Of a stretch of DNA of 64,000 bases, positions 37,099 through 46,046 are shown piece after piece. This DNA comes from DATKHR01 sp036557365 (GTDB lineage: Bacteria; Acidobacteriota; Vicinamibacteria; Vicinamibacterales; CAVVIG01). The stretch's first letter is position 1. Each line of letters begins with the position of its first letter. Made by a program: the position numbers and the translations under genes. The notes under the pieces are model-generated. The model saw only the letters and a program-made list of their open reading frames with translations. It ran no database searches and had not been told where the DNA came from. The stretch spans positions 124,001-188,000 of the forward strand of contig DATBHR010000098.1 of the NCBI GenBank assembly GCA_036557365.1. The letters are read 5' to 3'.

Positions 37099-37544
37099 AT
37101 GCTGCAAGCACGGCCGGCGACACGATCGTTCAGGAGATCACGATCAACGCGCCCGCGAACCGCGTGTTCGAGGCGTTTACCAATCCGACCGAGCGCGTCA
37201 AATGGTGGAATGCGGACGACGGTCGGTTTCGGACGACCGAGATGGATTCCGATCTTCGTCCGGGCGGGAAATGGGTGATGCGCGGGACGCGGCAGGACGG
37301 ATCGCCGTTCACCGTCAAGGGCGAGTATCGCGCCGTCGACCGTCCGCAGCTCCTGGAGTTCACGTGGCTGCCTGACTGGCAGGGAGAGGCGACCGAGTCG
37401 CTCATTCGCGTCGAATTCACGGAAGACCAGGGAACGACGCACGTGCGATTGACGCATTCGGGTCTCACGACCGAGCGGTCGCGGACGAGCCACCGTGGCT
37501 GGCCGCAGATTCTTGCGTGGCTGCGTGCGTACGTCGAAGGCTAA
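37095..37544 (+). CDS. SRPBCC / AHSA1-type protein
   Basis: A 149-residue START-like (SRPBCC) protein of the activator-of-Hsp90 homologue group: VQEITINAPANRVFEAFTNP, the Trp pair VKWWNADD, and the C-terminal HRGWPQILAWLRAYVEG. The fold makes a deep hydrophobic pocket for a small ligand; the actual ligand is not known. ATG at 37095 overlaps the ArsR stop (ATGA), with GAGGGA upstream; the open frame extends earlier only through the ArsR gene. The ArsR-SRPBCC pair is a very common bacterial module. Its tail overlaps the convergent gene by 4 bp. Confidence 0.92.
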   Translation: MNAASTAGDTIVQEITINAPANRVFEAFTNPTERVKWWNADDGRFRTTEMDSDLRPGGKWVMRGTRQDGSPFTVKGEYRAVDRPQLLEFTWLPDWQGEATESLIRVEFTEDQGTTHVRLTHSGLTTERSRTSHRGWPQILAWLRAYVEG

Positions 37545-39331
37545 TCGGCCCACTCGATGGGCGTCTCGGGCTGATACATACAGAACGTGCCGGTCCGAAG
37601 CGAGTTCTCGAGATGACGACCCAGCCTTGGATGCGTCGTCGAGATCTTCTTGATCGCACTTCGAATGCGCCACGTGACCGCTGACCGCGCGCGCTCGGCA
37701 CCGCTCCCGAGACGCCGCGGCCGGCCGCCAAGGCCGAGGGCGCCGGAAAGGAACTCCGCGATCTGATCGAGCTCTTCGCGCGAGCGTTCGGAGCGGCTCG
37801 TGTCGTTCAGCCGCTCCGCGTCATCGAGCTCGCGCTGGAGATCGCGAACGCGCGCCTGAATGTCGCGCCTCGCTCGTTCGTCGAGGACGCGATCGCTTCC
37901 GTCGCCTGCTTGCGGCCGATTCGCGAGCTCGAGGCAATGGACCTCCTGCCCGGGACGCGTGAGCAGCCGCGCGAGATCGTGGAATCCCTTCTGGTCGGTC
38001 AGCTGCACGGCGAGACCGTCGAACGTGATCGACCAGAACGCTCCCTCACGGCAGAAGCGCGCACCGACATTGTCCGAACCAGCTGGATGGACGGTCGCTT
38101 CTGGCCGACCATCGTCCGGATCGCGTTCGAGGCCGGCCAGCTGAAGCCCGGGCGCGAGCCGCTCGCCGTCAGCGGCGTGTCGAAACGGGTTGACATGCAG
38201 CAACCACCGCAGCGGCTCACCGGGGTCGGGAGTCCGGCCAAACGTGATGCGAGTCGTGAAGTCGCTGAGAAACCGCCGCGCGTGGATCCGCGCGCGTGTG
38301 GTATCGCCGGCGAGCGCACATGAAGCCGCCACCCACGCCGGGAGATCGACGATGCCGGACGGGGTTTTGAGGGCGGTGTCGGTTGCCTCCTCGTAGCGCC
38401 CGAGGAGAAACAGCGCCTGCGCCTCGGCGGCCGCATACCAGGCTGGGAAATGCGGGTTCAGCCGCCTGGCTCTCGTCGCGAGATCGGCCGCGAGACCTGG
38501 ATCGCCCAGCAGTCCCAGACAAAACAAGGCGTGCGCGAGTACGTTCGCTTCGTTCGGGTTCAGCGCCAGCGCACGTTCGACGTGATGGGCCGCAGCGTCG
38601 AACTGCCGGCGGTAAAGCAAAGTGCGGCCGAGGACGATCTGGACGACCGCGTCGCTGCCATCGAGATCGGCCGCGCGCATTGCGTACTCGTACGAGAGCC
38701 GCTCTTTATCGTCCCAGTGCTCCCACGCCTGGCAGCTCCATTCATTGAAGTGTGACAGCGACAGGCCGGCGTAGCCTCGTGCGAACACTGGATCGATCGC
38801 GAGCGCCTGCTCGAAGAGCGCGCGGGCTTCGACGTCCGCTTCGTTGGTACCGCGCTGCAGGCAATCCAGACCGCGCAACCAGCAGTCGTACACCTCGAGG
38901 CTGGCGAGCGGCGTCCGCCGCGACGCGGCAAGACGCGCCGAATCGACGTGAAGCGCGAGCGCGCCGGCCACGCGCGCGGCAATCTCATCCTGCACCGCAA
39001 GGACTTCAGTCGCCGTCGCGTCGTATCGGCTCGCCCACACCTGACGTCCGGACGGCAGTTCGAAGAGCTGCACGGCGACTCGGATGACGTCACGCACGCG
39101 CCGGATGCTTCCTCGGAGAATGTGCGCCGCGAATGTCGCCGGGTTTTCAGCCGCCGACGCCGTCCCGCGCAGGAACGCTTCGACCGCGCGCGGATAGAGC
39201 ACCTGCAATGTCGCAAAGCGCGAGAGCTCCGCCGCCAGATCCTCTGCAAATCCGTGCGCGAGGTAGTCCTCAGCCGGATCGCCGGAAAGGTTATCGAATG
39301 GGGCGAGCGCGACGGTGACAGCAGGAATCAT
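37541..39331 (-). CDS. TolB-like/TPR regulator with C-terminal winged-helix-like domain
   Basis: A 596-residue soluble protein. Residues about 1-125 form the TolB-like (FlgO-type) domain common in CadC-like regulators and adenylate cyclases (VALAPFDNLSGDPAEDYLAHGFAED split over its first 30 residues, and RQVWASRYDA). TPR-like repeats follow (about 150-330). After a linker, a domain from about residue 440 (FWSITFDGLAVQLTDQKG, then LARLLTRPGQEVHCLEL) and a charged helical end resemble a winged-helix signalling domain. There is no membrane segment. The usual N-terminal DNA-binding domain of CadC-like proteins is absent. It diverges from the TPR-hydrolase gene across 70 bp that include a perfect palindrome. 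Confidence 0.8.
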   Translation of the reverse strand: MIPAVTVALAPFDNLSGDPAEDYLAHGFAEDLAAELSRFATLQVLYPRAVEAFLRGTASAAENPATFAAHILRGSIRRVRDVIRVAVQLFELPSGRQVWASRYDATATEVLAVQDEIAARVAGALALHVDSARLAASRRTPLASLEVYDCWLRGLDCLQRGTNEADVEARALFEQALAIDPVFARGYAGLSLSHFNEWSCQAWEHWDDKERLSYEYAMRAADLDGSDAVVQIVLGRTLLYRRQFDAAAHHVERALALNPNEANVLAHALFCLGLLGDPGLAADLATRARRLNPHFPAWYAAAEAQALFLLGRYEEATDTALKTPSGIVDLPAWVAASCALAGDTTRARIHARRFLSDFTTRITFGRTPDPGEPLRWLLHVNPFRHAADGERLAPGLQLAGLERDPDDGRPEATVHPAGSDNVGARFCREGAFWSITFDGLAVQLTDQKGFHDLARLLTRPGQEVHCLELANRPQAGDGSDRVLDERARRDIQARVRDLQRELDDAERLNDTSRSERSREELDQIAEFLSGALGLGGRPRRLGSGAERARSAVTWRIRSAIKKISTTHPRLGRHLENSLRTGTFCMYQPETPIEWAD

Positions 39332-39345
39332 GGTCCCGGTCCCGT

Positions 39346-39360
39346 CCTCACACTGTGAGG
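39346..39360 (+). promoter_or_regulatory. Perfect 15-bp palindrome in a divergent promoter region
   Basis: CCTCACA-C-TGTGAGG is a perfect inverted repeat in the 70-bp gap between the TolB-TPR gene and the TPR-hydrolase gene. A second, looser pair of the same arms (CTCAC at 39367-39371, GTGAG at 39382-39386) follows. The position between two divergent starts fits a shared operator. Which protein binds is unknown. Confidence 0.5.
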
Positions 39361-39401
39361 CCCGCCCTCACGCCTTCTTGGGTGAGAATCGGGAGGACCT
39401 T

Positions 39402-42110
39402 ATGCTTCACGAAAATTTTATCCCCAACGGCCTCCTCTCCTCTCGGAGGGGTGCCCGCTACATTGCCGGGGTCGTTCTGGTCGCGTGTTTTTCTTCGTAT
39501 CCAGCTGCGGCACAGGTGGTTACCGGCCAAGACCGCAGTCAGCCACTCGCGCCTGAGCTTGGAGGACTCGGATCCCTCGAATATCGCGTCTCGACGAACG
39601 TGCCGGCGTCGCAGCGCTTCTTCAACCAGGGACTCAGGCTGCTCTACGCCTTCAATCACGCCGAGGCGCGCCGGGCCTTCCGCGAAGCGGCACGTCTCGA
39701 TCCGGACCTGGCGATGGCGTCGTGGGGCGAGGCGATGGCGCTCGGTCCGAACCTCAATGCACCGATGTCGCGCGAAAACGCGCGGCTCGCGTACGAAGCG
39801 GTCGGACGCGCGCAGACGAAGGCCGCGCGCGCCACAGCGGCCGAACGCGACTTGATCACTGCGCTCGCGCGCCGCTACACGGCGGACGTCGCCGGTGATC
39901 GCGGTCCACTTGATCGTGCGTACGCCGCCGACATGTCGCAGCTTGCGCAGCGCTATCCCGCCGACTCACACATCCAGACGCTGTACGCGGACGCCGTGAT
40001 GAACACGATGCCGTGGGACTACTGGGAAAAGAACGGCAATGCCAAGCCCGCCGCTGCGGACGTGATTGCCGCGCTCGAGCGCGTGATCGCGCGCGAGCCC
40101 GATCACGCCGGCGCGCTTCACTACTTCATCCACATGATGGAGGCGTCGAAGACGCCCGAACGCGCCGAGGCGAGCGCCGATCGCCTCGGGCCGTTGATGC
40201 CGGCGGCCGGACACATGGTCCACATGCCGGCACACATCTACCTGCGGGTTGGCCGCTACGCAGACGCGGCCGAGGCCAACGTGCGCGCGATTGCTGCCGA
40301 CGAGGACTATCTTGCGCAATGTCAGGCGCAGGGGCTGTACCCGGTCAGCTACTACCCTCACAACCTGCATTTCCTGTGGGCGGCGGCAACGTTCGAAGGT
40401 CGCAGTGCCGTCGCGATCGACGCGGCTCGTCGTCTTGCGACGAAGGTCCCGCATCATCATGCCGGCGCGCTGGCGTGGACGTCCGACTTCCCTGTCGTCC
40501 CGCTGCTCGCGTACGCGCGCTTCGGACGCTGGACGGAAATCCTGACCGAGCCGAGCCCTCCGCAGAACGAGCCATATGCCGTCGGCATCTGGCGATATGC
40601 ACGAGGGTTGGCGTTCGTCGCTCAAGGGCGATTGGATCGAGCCGAGTCAGAGCTCGCGGATCTCGAACGCGCGAAGTCACACGAGGCGTTCAAGTCAACG
40701 CTGAAGGATCTTCCGCTGCTCACGAATCTTCAGATCGCATCGCGCATCCTCGGCGGCGAACTGGCGGCGCGGCAGGATCGATCGGCAGACGCGATTCGCC
40801 TCGTTGAAGAAGCCGTACAGATCGAGGATGCGATTCCGTACAACGAGCCGCCAGTCTGGCATCAACCTCCTCGTCAGGTGCTGGGCGCTCTGCTGCTCGC
40901 TGCCGGTCGCGCGCGCGACGCGGAGCGCGCGTATCGCGAAGATCTCGAGCGCTTTCGTGAAAACGGATGGTCGTTGTTTGGCCTGGCGCAGAGTCTCGAG
41001 GCGCAGGGAAACACGGGCGAAGGCGCGGACATGCGCCGGCGCTTCGCGAAGGCGTGGCAGCGTGCCGACGTCACGCTTTCGTCGTCACGAATTCTCGAGG
41101 CGGCATCATTGCCCGTCAAGTCGGCTTCGCTGCGCAACGGCCTCGCGCTCGAATACGTCGAACGCGGCGACCGCTCCGGTTTGCCCGTCGTGTTCCTCCA
41201 CGGCGTGACGGACTCCTGGCGATCGTTCGAAGGAGTCCTCCCGCACCTTCCCGCGTCGGTCCGCGCGATCGCGGTGAGCCAGCGCGGACATGGCGACTCG
41301 AGCCGGCCTGAGCACGGCTACCGATATGCCGACTTCTCCGAGGACCTCAACCTGCTGCTCGACGCGCTCGACATCCGCGCCGCGCTCATCGTCGGTCACT
41401 CCATGGGCAGCTATGTCGCGCAGCGCTTCGCGATCGATCATCCGGACCGCACGCTCGGATTGGTGCTGATGGGTTCATTCGCGACCATGCGAGGGAATTC
41501 AGCTGCGCACGATCTCTGGAACTCGATCTCGACGATGACGGATCCGATCGATCGCAACTTCATCCGGGAGTTCCAACGGAGCACCGTTGCCCAACCGGTG
41601 CCGCCGGCCTTGCTGGACATCGCCGTCGCGGAAAGCACGAAAGTGCCGGCACGCGTCTGGAAAGCCGCATTCAACGAAATCGTCGCCGCCGATTTCTCGA
41701 GCGAGCTTCGTGCGATTGACGCACCGACGCTCATCATGTGGGGCGATCAGGACGCGATCTGCTCGAGGAAAGATCAGGACGCGTTGCTCGCGGCGATTCC
41801 GGACTCGCGGCTTCTCATCTATCGAAGAGCAGGCCACGCGTTTCATTGGGAAGACCCTGCGAAGTTTGCTGCCGACCTGCTCGCGTTTGCTGGGCAGGTC
41901 GGATCGAGTCGTGACGCAACGTTCGCCGCGATCATCCGCCACCCGCACGACGCGCGCGCCTCGCGCAAGGCGACGTCCTCGTCGCGCCTTCGACCGATCC
42001 TGGCTGGACGCCGCTTTTCATCAGGGCAAGCGCCATCGTCATGGAAAGCGGCGGCTACCTGTCGCACGGCGCTATCGTCGCGCGCGAGTTCGGCCTTCCG
42101 GCAGTCGTGA
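39402..42110 (+). CDS. TPR protein fused to alpha/beta hydrolase, with frameshifted foreign tail
   Basis: A 902-residue exported protein: signal peptide (about 17-38, ending PAAAQ), TPR-like region (about 55-590; FREAARLDPDLAMASWGEAM, HMVHMPAHIYLRVGRYADAA), then an alpha/beta hydrolase (about 600-830) with nucleophile Ser667 in VGHSMGSY, acid Asp near MWGDQDAIC and His in RRAGHAFHWED. The hydrolase ends at about residue 830. The last ~70 residues read into a PEP-utilising-enzyme remnant, in frame for IIRHPHDAR and then out of frame to a chance stop. ATG at 39402 has GGGAGG 5 nt upstream, so the upstream extension to 39315 is rejected. Substrate unknown. Confidence 0.85.
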   Translation: MLHENFIPNGLLSSRRGARYIAGVVLVACFSSYPAAAQVVTGQDRSQPLAPELGGLGSLEYRVSTNVPASQRFFNQGLRLLYAFNHAEARRAFREAARLDPDLAMASWGEAMALGPNLNAPMSRENARLAYEAVGRAQTKAARATAAERDLITALARRYTADVAGDRGPLDRAYAADMSQLAQRYPADSHIQTLYADAVMNTMPWDYWEKNGNAKPAAADVIAALERVIAREPDHAGALHYFIHMMEASKTPERAEASADRLGPLMPAAGHMVHMPAHIYLRVGRYADAAEANVRAIAADEDYLAQCQAQGLYPVSYYPHNLHFLWAAATFEGRSAVAIDAARRLATKVPHHHAGALAWTSDFPVVPLLAYARFGRWTEILTEPSPPQNEPYAVGIWRYARGLAFVAQGRLDRAESELADLERAKSHEAFKSTLKDLPLLTNLQIASRILGGELAARQDRSADAIRLVEEAVQIEDAIPYNEPPVWHQPPRQVLGALLLAAGRARDAERAYREDLERFRENGWSLFGLAQSLEAQGNTGEGADMRRRFAKAWQRADVTLSSSRILEAASLPVKSASLRNGLALEYVERGDRSGLPVVFLHGVTDSWRSFEGVLPHLPASVRAIAVSQRGHGDSSRPEHGYRYADFSEDLNLLLDALDIRAALIVGHSMGSYVAQRFAIDHPDRTLGLVLMGSFATMRGNSAAHDLWNSISTMTDPIDRNFIREFQRSTVAQPVPPALLDIAVAESTKVPARVWKAAFNEIVAADFSSELRAIDAPTLIMWGDQDAICSRKDQDALLAAIPDSRLLIYRRAGHAFHWEDPAKFAADLLAFAGQVGSSRDATFAAIIRHPHDARASRKATSSSRLRPILAGRRFSSGQAPSSWKAAATCRTALSSRASSAFRQS

Positions 42111-42202
42111 ACATTCCAGGCATCGTCGATCGACTCTCGGAGCGGGACGTCGTTCTGGTCGATGGCGACGCCGGAACCGTTCGCCGTCGCCGCGAAGGCT
42201 GA
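41897..42202 (+). pseudogene. PEP-utilising enzyme mobile (His) domain remnant, frameshifted
   Basis: From about 41897 the hydrolase frame encodes AAIIRHPHDAR. From 41957 the reading continues in the next frame as RLAQGDVLVAPSTDPGW, then ESGGYLSHGAIVAREFGL and PAVVNIPGIVDRL, ending VDGDAGTVRRRREG before TGA at 42200-42202. This is the C-terminal phosphohistidine swivelling domain of PEP synthase/rifampicin phosphotransferase-like enzymes, including the catalytic His in SHGAIV. The two halves join if two bases are removed from the CGCGCGCGC run at 41951-41959. The rest of the enzyme is absent from the window. Recognition is by motif reading; the slippage origin is inferred. Confidence 0.8.
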
Positions 42203-42274
42203 CGTCAGCTGGTCTCGGTGCGCTAGGATTCGCCTTTCGACCAGCATCGACGGATTACCGAAAGGATCGCGGCT

Positions 42275-44299
42275 GTGCTTAGAACCATTTCAGTCGTGCT
42301 GCTCATCGTGACGACCACGGTTGGGTGCCAACAGCTGCCTTCAGCGGCGGCGAGCGGCGGCGGCACTGCGCCTCCGGCGGTCGCGCGCACTGCCTCGTCG
42401 ACGGTTGGGCATCCACTCGATCCGCTGACGACCGACGAGATCCGCGCCGTCGTGCAAATCGCGAAAGCTGACGCGCGTTTCACGGCCGCTGCATTTCCGC
42501 TGGTCGCTCTCGACGAACCGCCGAAGGCGGACGTGCTGGCGTGGCGGCCTGGTCATCCGTTCGTCCGGCTGGCACGCGTCCAGGCGATGACGGCCGACGG
42601 CTTTTACGAGTTGCTGATCGATGTCGCTGCTCGACGCATCGTGTCCGCGATTGAACAGCACGGCGCCGAGCCGTCGATCACGTTGTCAGAGATCGAGGGC
42701 ACGCGGATCGTGCTATCAAACGCCGAGTTCAAGGCCGGCCTGCAGAAGCGCGGGATCACCGATCTGACGAAGGTGTTCTGCGCACCTTTTTCGGCCGGCT
42801 ACTACGGAAGTCCGTCGCAGGAAGGCAAACGTCTCGTCAAGGTCGGCTGCTTCGATACACGCCGGTCGACCACTAACGTCTTCGGATGGCCAATCGAGCG
42901 CCTCTACGCACTCGTCGATCTTCGACGAATGGCCGTGTTGAGCGTCAGCGACTACGGTGTGGTCCCAATCAGCGACGGGGACCTGAACTACGACGCGGCG
43001 GCCATCAAGACGACGCGCGAAGCGCGCAAGCCGACGATTCTCTCGCAGCCGCTCGGCAAGAACGTGCGCGTCGACGGCCATGAAGTCACGTGGGGCAACT
43101 GGCGCTTTCACGTCCGGATCGATCCGCGCGTCGGCACGGCGATTTCTCTCGCGAGCTGGCGCGACGGTCAGAGTTGGCGCTCGGTCCTGTACCAGGGATA
43201 TCTGTCGGAGATGTTCGTCCCTTATATGGACTCGGACTATGGCTGGCAGTCACGCACGTACTTCGATACCGGTGAGTACGGTGCGGGCGTACTTGCGTCG
43301 ACGTTGAAGCCCGGCATCGACTGCCCGGACACCGTGATCTTCCTGGCGGCCGACTTCGCGACGGACAAAGGCGAGCCCTTCACGACGCCGAACGCCGCGT
43401 GTGTCTTCGAGCGGAGCGGCGGCGATCCGATCTGGCGCCACTTCGAAGCAGTGAATCAGACCTACGAAGGCCGCCCGAACGTCGAGCTCGTCGTCCGCAT
43501 GGCGGCTGCGATTGGCAACTACGACTATCTCTTCGACTGGATCTTCAACGACGCCGCGGAGATCGAGGTGCGTGTCGGCGCCACGGGCATCGACGCGCTC
43601 AAGGGGGTCGCGACGCGCACGATGAGCGATGCGACCGCGATCGCCGACACAAAGTTCGGCACGCTGGTGGCGCCGAATCTCGTGGCCGTCAACCACGATC
43701 ACTACTTCAATTTCAGGCTCGACCTCGATATCGACGGCCCGACGAACAGCATCAATCGTGACGTGTATCGTCCGCTCCAACTCCCGTCGGACTCCGCGCG
43801 GCGCAGTGTCTATGTCGTCGAACGGCAGATCCCGGACACAGAAAAGGCAGCGGTTCTCGATACGCATCACGATCCGGTCCGTCTGCGCGTCATCGATGAG
43901 CATCGGACGAATGCCGTCGGCAATCCGGCGTCGTACGAAGTGCTCGCATTCAACCACGCGCAATTGATGCTCGACGCGAACGACTGGCCGGCGAAGCGAG
44001 CGGCGTTCCTGCAGCACGACATGTGGGTGACTCCATACCAGCCTGAAGAGCGCTACGCGGGCGGACGGTACATGCTCGGCAGCCATGGCGACGATGGGCT
44101 GGCAGTTTGGGCAGCGAGAAATCGCGCGATACGAAATCAGGACGTGGTCGTGTGGGTCAATCTGGGGATGCACCACCTGACGCGCGCCGAAGATCTGCCG
44201 GTGACGCCGATGATGTGGCAGTCGTTCAAGCTGCGGCCGAACAACTTCTTCGATCGGAATCCTTCGATCGATCTTCGGGCGGAGACCGTGACGCGATGA
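42275..44299 (+). CDS. Copper amine oxidase, lipoprotein
   Basis: A 674-residue copper/topaquinone amine oxidase that oxidises primary amines to aldehydes with release of ammonia and H2O2. A lipobox is visible (TTTVGC, Cys near residue 18). The topaquinone precursor is Tyr416 in IGNYDY (NYD/E consensus), the catalytic base is Asp331 in YFDTGEYG, and the copper ligands are His474 and His476 in NHDHYF plus His634 in MHHLTRAEDLP. All key residues are present and the length is normal. GTG at 42275 has AAAGGAT upstream. It stands after the decayed PEP-domain fragment and is transcribed alone or with it. Location is likely periplasmic. Confidence 0.93.
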   Translation: MLRTISVVLLIVTTTVGCQQLPSAAASGGGTAPPAVARTASSTVGHPLDPLTTDEIRAVVQIAKADARFTAAAFPLVALDEPPKADVLAWRPGHPFVRLARVQAMTADGFYELLIDVAARRIVSAIEQHGAEPSITLSEIEGTRIVLSNAEFKAGLQKRGITDLTKVFCAPFSAGYYGSPSQEGKRLVKVGCFDTRRSTTNVFGWPIERLYALVDLRRMAVLSVSDYGVVPISDGDLNYDAAAIKTTREARKPTILSQPLGKNVRVDGHEVTWGNWRFHVRIDPRVGTAISLASWRDGQSWRSVLYQGYLSEMFVPYMDSDYGWQSRTYFDTGEYGAGVLASTLKPGIDCPDTVIFLAADFATDKGEPFTTPNAACVFERSGGDPIWRHFEAVNQTYEGRPNVELVVRMAAAIGNYDYLFDWIFNDAAEIEVRVGATGIDALKGVATRTMSDATAIADTKFGTLVAPNLVAVNHDHYFNFRLDLDIDGPTNSINRDVYRPLQLPSDSARRSVYVVERQIPDTEKAAVLDTHHDPVRLRVIDEHRTNAVGNPASYEVLAFNHAQLMLDANDWPAKRAAFLQHDMWVTPYQPEERYAGGRYMLGSHGDDGLAVWAARNRAIRNQDVVVWVNLGMHHLTRAEDLPVTPMMWQSFKLRPNNFFDRNPSIDLRAETVTR

Positions 44300-44475
44300 G
44301 TTCACGCGAGCTGATCGCTTGACTTCCTCGAGGGCGCGCCGCAACATTTTGGTGTGCGCCGAGGGCGCCTGCGGGTCCGCGCGAAGGACTGAGTCCACCT
44401 CCTGACAGTGCAGACTGCACGGCTGTCTCCGTGTTGGCCGGCTTGCGGACCGCTGGCATTCAACATGGAGGTCCC

Positions 44476-46044
44476 ATGGCAGCCAGGCAGTTACCGGAGC
44501 GCCCGAATCTCGAGCAGCTCAAGCGGCAGGCGAAGGATCTGCTGCGCGACGCACGCGCAAACCAAGCCGCCGCCGTCGCGCGATTCCGCATCCTTCCCGC
44601 GTTCGCCGACAAATCAACGTCGGATCTCGCACTCCTCAGGCTCGCGCTGCACGACGCACAGTCGGTCATCGCGCGGGAATACGGCCTCGAATCGTGGTCA
44701 TCGCTGAAGGAACACGTCGAGGAGCTGAGCCTCGAGTTCGATGCGGCGCTCGATCAATTTCTCGAGGCCGCCACGGACGGACGTCCCGATCGCGCTGAGC
44801 GTCTGCTCGCGCGTTTTCCCGGAATCGCGCGCGCACACTTCCACACCGCGCTCCTTTTGGGAGATGCGGCGATCGTCGAGAAGCGGCTCGCCGACAATCC
44901 TGCGCTCGCGACCGAACTCGGAGGGTCACGCGGCTGGCAGCCGCTGCACTACGTCTGCCACACCGCGGTCGGCGCACGCACCGACGCACGCGAGAAAGGC
45001 CTTGTCGCCGTCGCACGAGCGCTGACGGCGCGCGGCGCCGATCCGAACCTTTGCTATCCGTGGCTTCATCACGGCGTCCATCGACCGGTGCTCTGGGGCG
45101 CCGTCTGCAGCGTACGTTCGCTTCCGCTCGCGACCGCGTTGCTCGACGCAGGCGCCGATCCCAGCGATGGTGTGACGCTCCCGCTCGCAGCCGGCAGCGG
45201 AGATATCCCGGCGCTCGACCTGCTGCGCGCGCACAGCGTGGACGTCGATCGTCCGTGGGCCACCGACGGCTCCGCGCCGCTGTACGCGATTCTTCAGTGG
45301 GCGAAAACGGCGACGGGCGCACGTTGGCTGTTGGACAACGGCGCCGATCCCGATCCAGTGTTCGCTGAAAACGGCGAGACGCCGCTGCATGTGGCTGCGG
45401 CATCGTGGGACGTGGAACTTACTGAAGCGCTCGTCGCGCGCGGCGCTGACATGAGCCGGACGCGATCGGACGGCCGGACGCCACATGCGGTCGCGGAGCT
45501 GAATGGCAATCGCGCGGTCGCAGAGTGGCTGCTGGCGCACGGCGCATCGGGCGAGCTCACGGCGGCCGATCGATTAGTGGCGGCCTGCAGCCGCGGCGAC
45601 ACGACGGAAGCAAAGGCCATGCTCGAACGGCAGCCGCAGCTCCGGGACGCCATCGGACCGGAACACTACGCCGCGTTCTATCGCGCGGCAGAGCGGAACG
45701 ACACGAAGGCGCTAGACGCGATGCTGGCGTGCGGCTTCGATCCCGATCGACCCGACGAGTCGATCGGCAAAACCGCGCTTCACGTGGGCGCGATGGAAGG
45801 CTGGCCTGACGTCGTCCGCGTGCTGCTCGCGCATGGAGCGTCCGTCGATGTCCGCGATCGTGAATTCCACGCGCAGCCGCTCGTGTGGGCTGCGGAAGGC
45901 GCACAGCGGCGACCGCCGGGCAGGGACCACGCGACCGTCGGACAGCTTCTGCTCGCCGCGGGATCGCCGGTGGACTGGCAGCAGGGCGAGGAGCCGTCGC
46001 AGGGCATCGTCGACATCCTCGACGAGTGGAAGCAGGGCGTGTGA
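44476..46044 (+). CDS. Ankyrin-repeat protein
   Basis: A 522-residue soluble protein. The N-terminal part (about 1-80, beginning RPNLEQLKRQAKDLLRDARA and ending EYGLESWSSLKEHVE) is a helical domain frequently found before ankyrin repeats in bacteria. It is followed by about nine ankyrin units (for example NGETPLHVAAASWDVELTEA, LVARGADMSRTRSDGRTP, IGKTALHVGAMEGWPDVV). It has no signal peptide or enzymatic motif, so it acts by protein contacts. ATG at 44476 is chosen because TGGAGG lies just upstream. Its stop is 2 bp from the end of the convergent cupin gene. Confidence 0.9.
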   Translation: MAARQLPERPNLEQLKRQAKDLLRDARANQAAAVARFRILPAFADKSTSDLALLRLALHDAQSVIAREYGLESWSSLKEHVEELSLEFDAALDQFLEAATDGRPDRAERLLARFPGIARAHFHTALLLGDAAIVEKRLADNPALATELGGSRGWQPLHYVCHTAVGARTDAREKGLVAVARALTARGADPNLCYPWLHHGVHRPVLWGAVCSVRSLPLATALLDAGADPSDGVTLPLAAGSGDIPALDLLRAHSVDVDRPWATDGSAPLYAILQWAKTATGARWLLDNGADPDPVFAENGETPLHVAAASWDVELTEALVARGADMSRTRSDGRTPHAVAELNGNRAVAEWLLAHGASGELTAADRLVAACSRGDTTEAKAMLERQPQLRDAIGPEHYAAFYRAAERNDTKALDAMLACGFDPDRPDESIGKTALHVGAMEGWPDVVRVLLAHGASVDVRDREFHAQPLVWAAEGAQRRPPGRDHATVGQLLLAAGSPVDWQQGEEPSQGIVDILDEWKQGV

Positions 46045-46046
46045 GG

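Noticed and set aside
39315..39401. Longer start for the TPR-hydrolase
   Set aside because: It would cross the divergent promoter and palindrome; GGGAGG stands 5 nt before ATG 39402.
44408..44420. GTGCAG-A-CTGCAC palindrome upstream of the ankyrin gene
   Set aside because: Perfect but short and single, with no promoter boxes or regulator nearby; not enough to call an operator.
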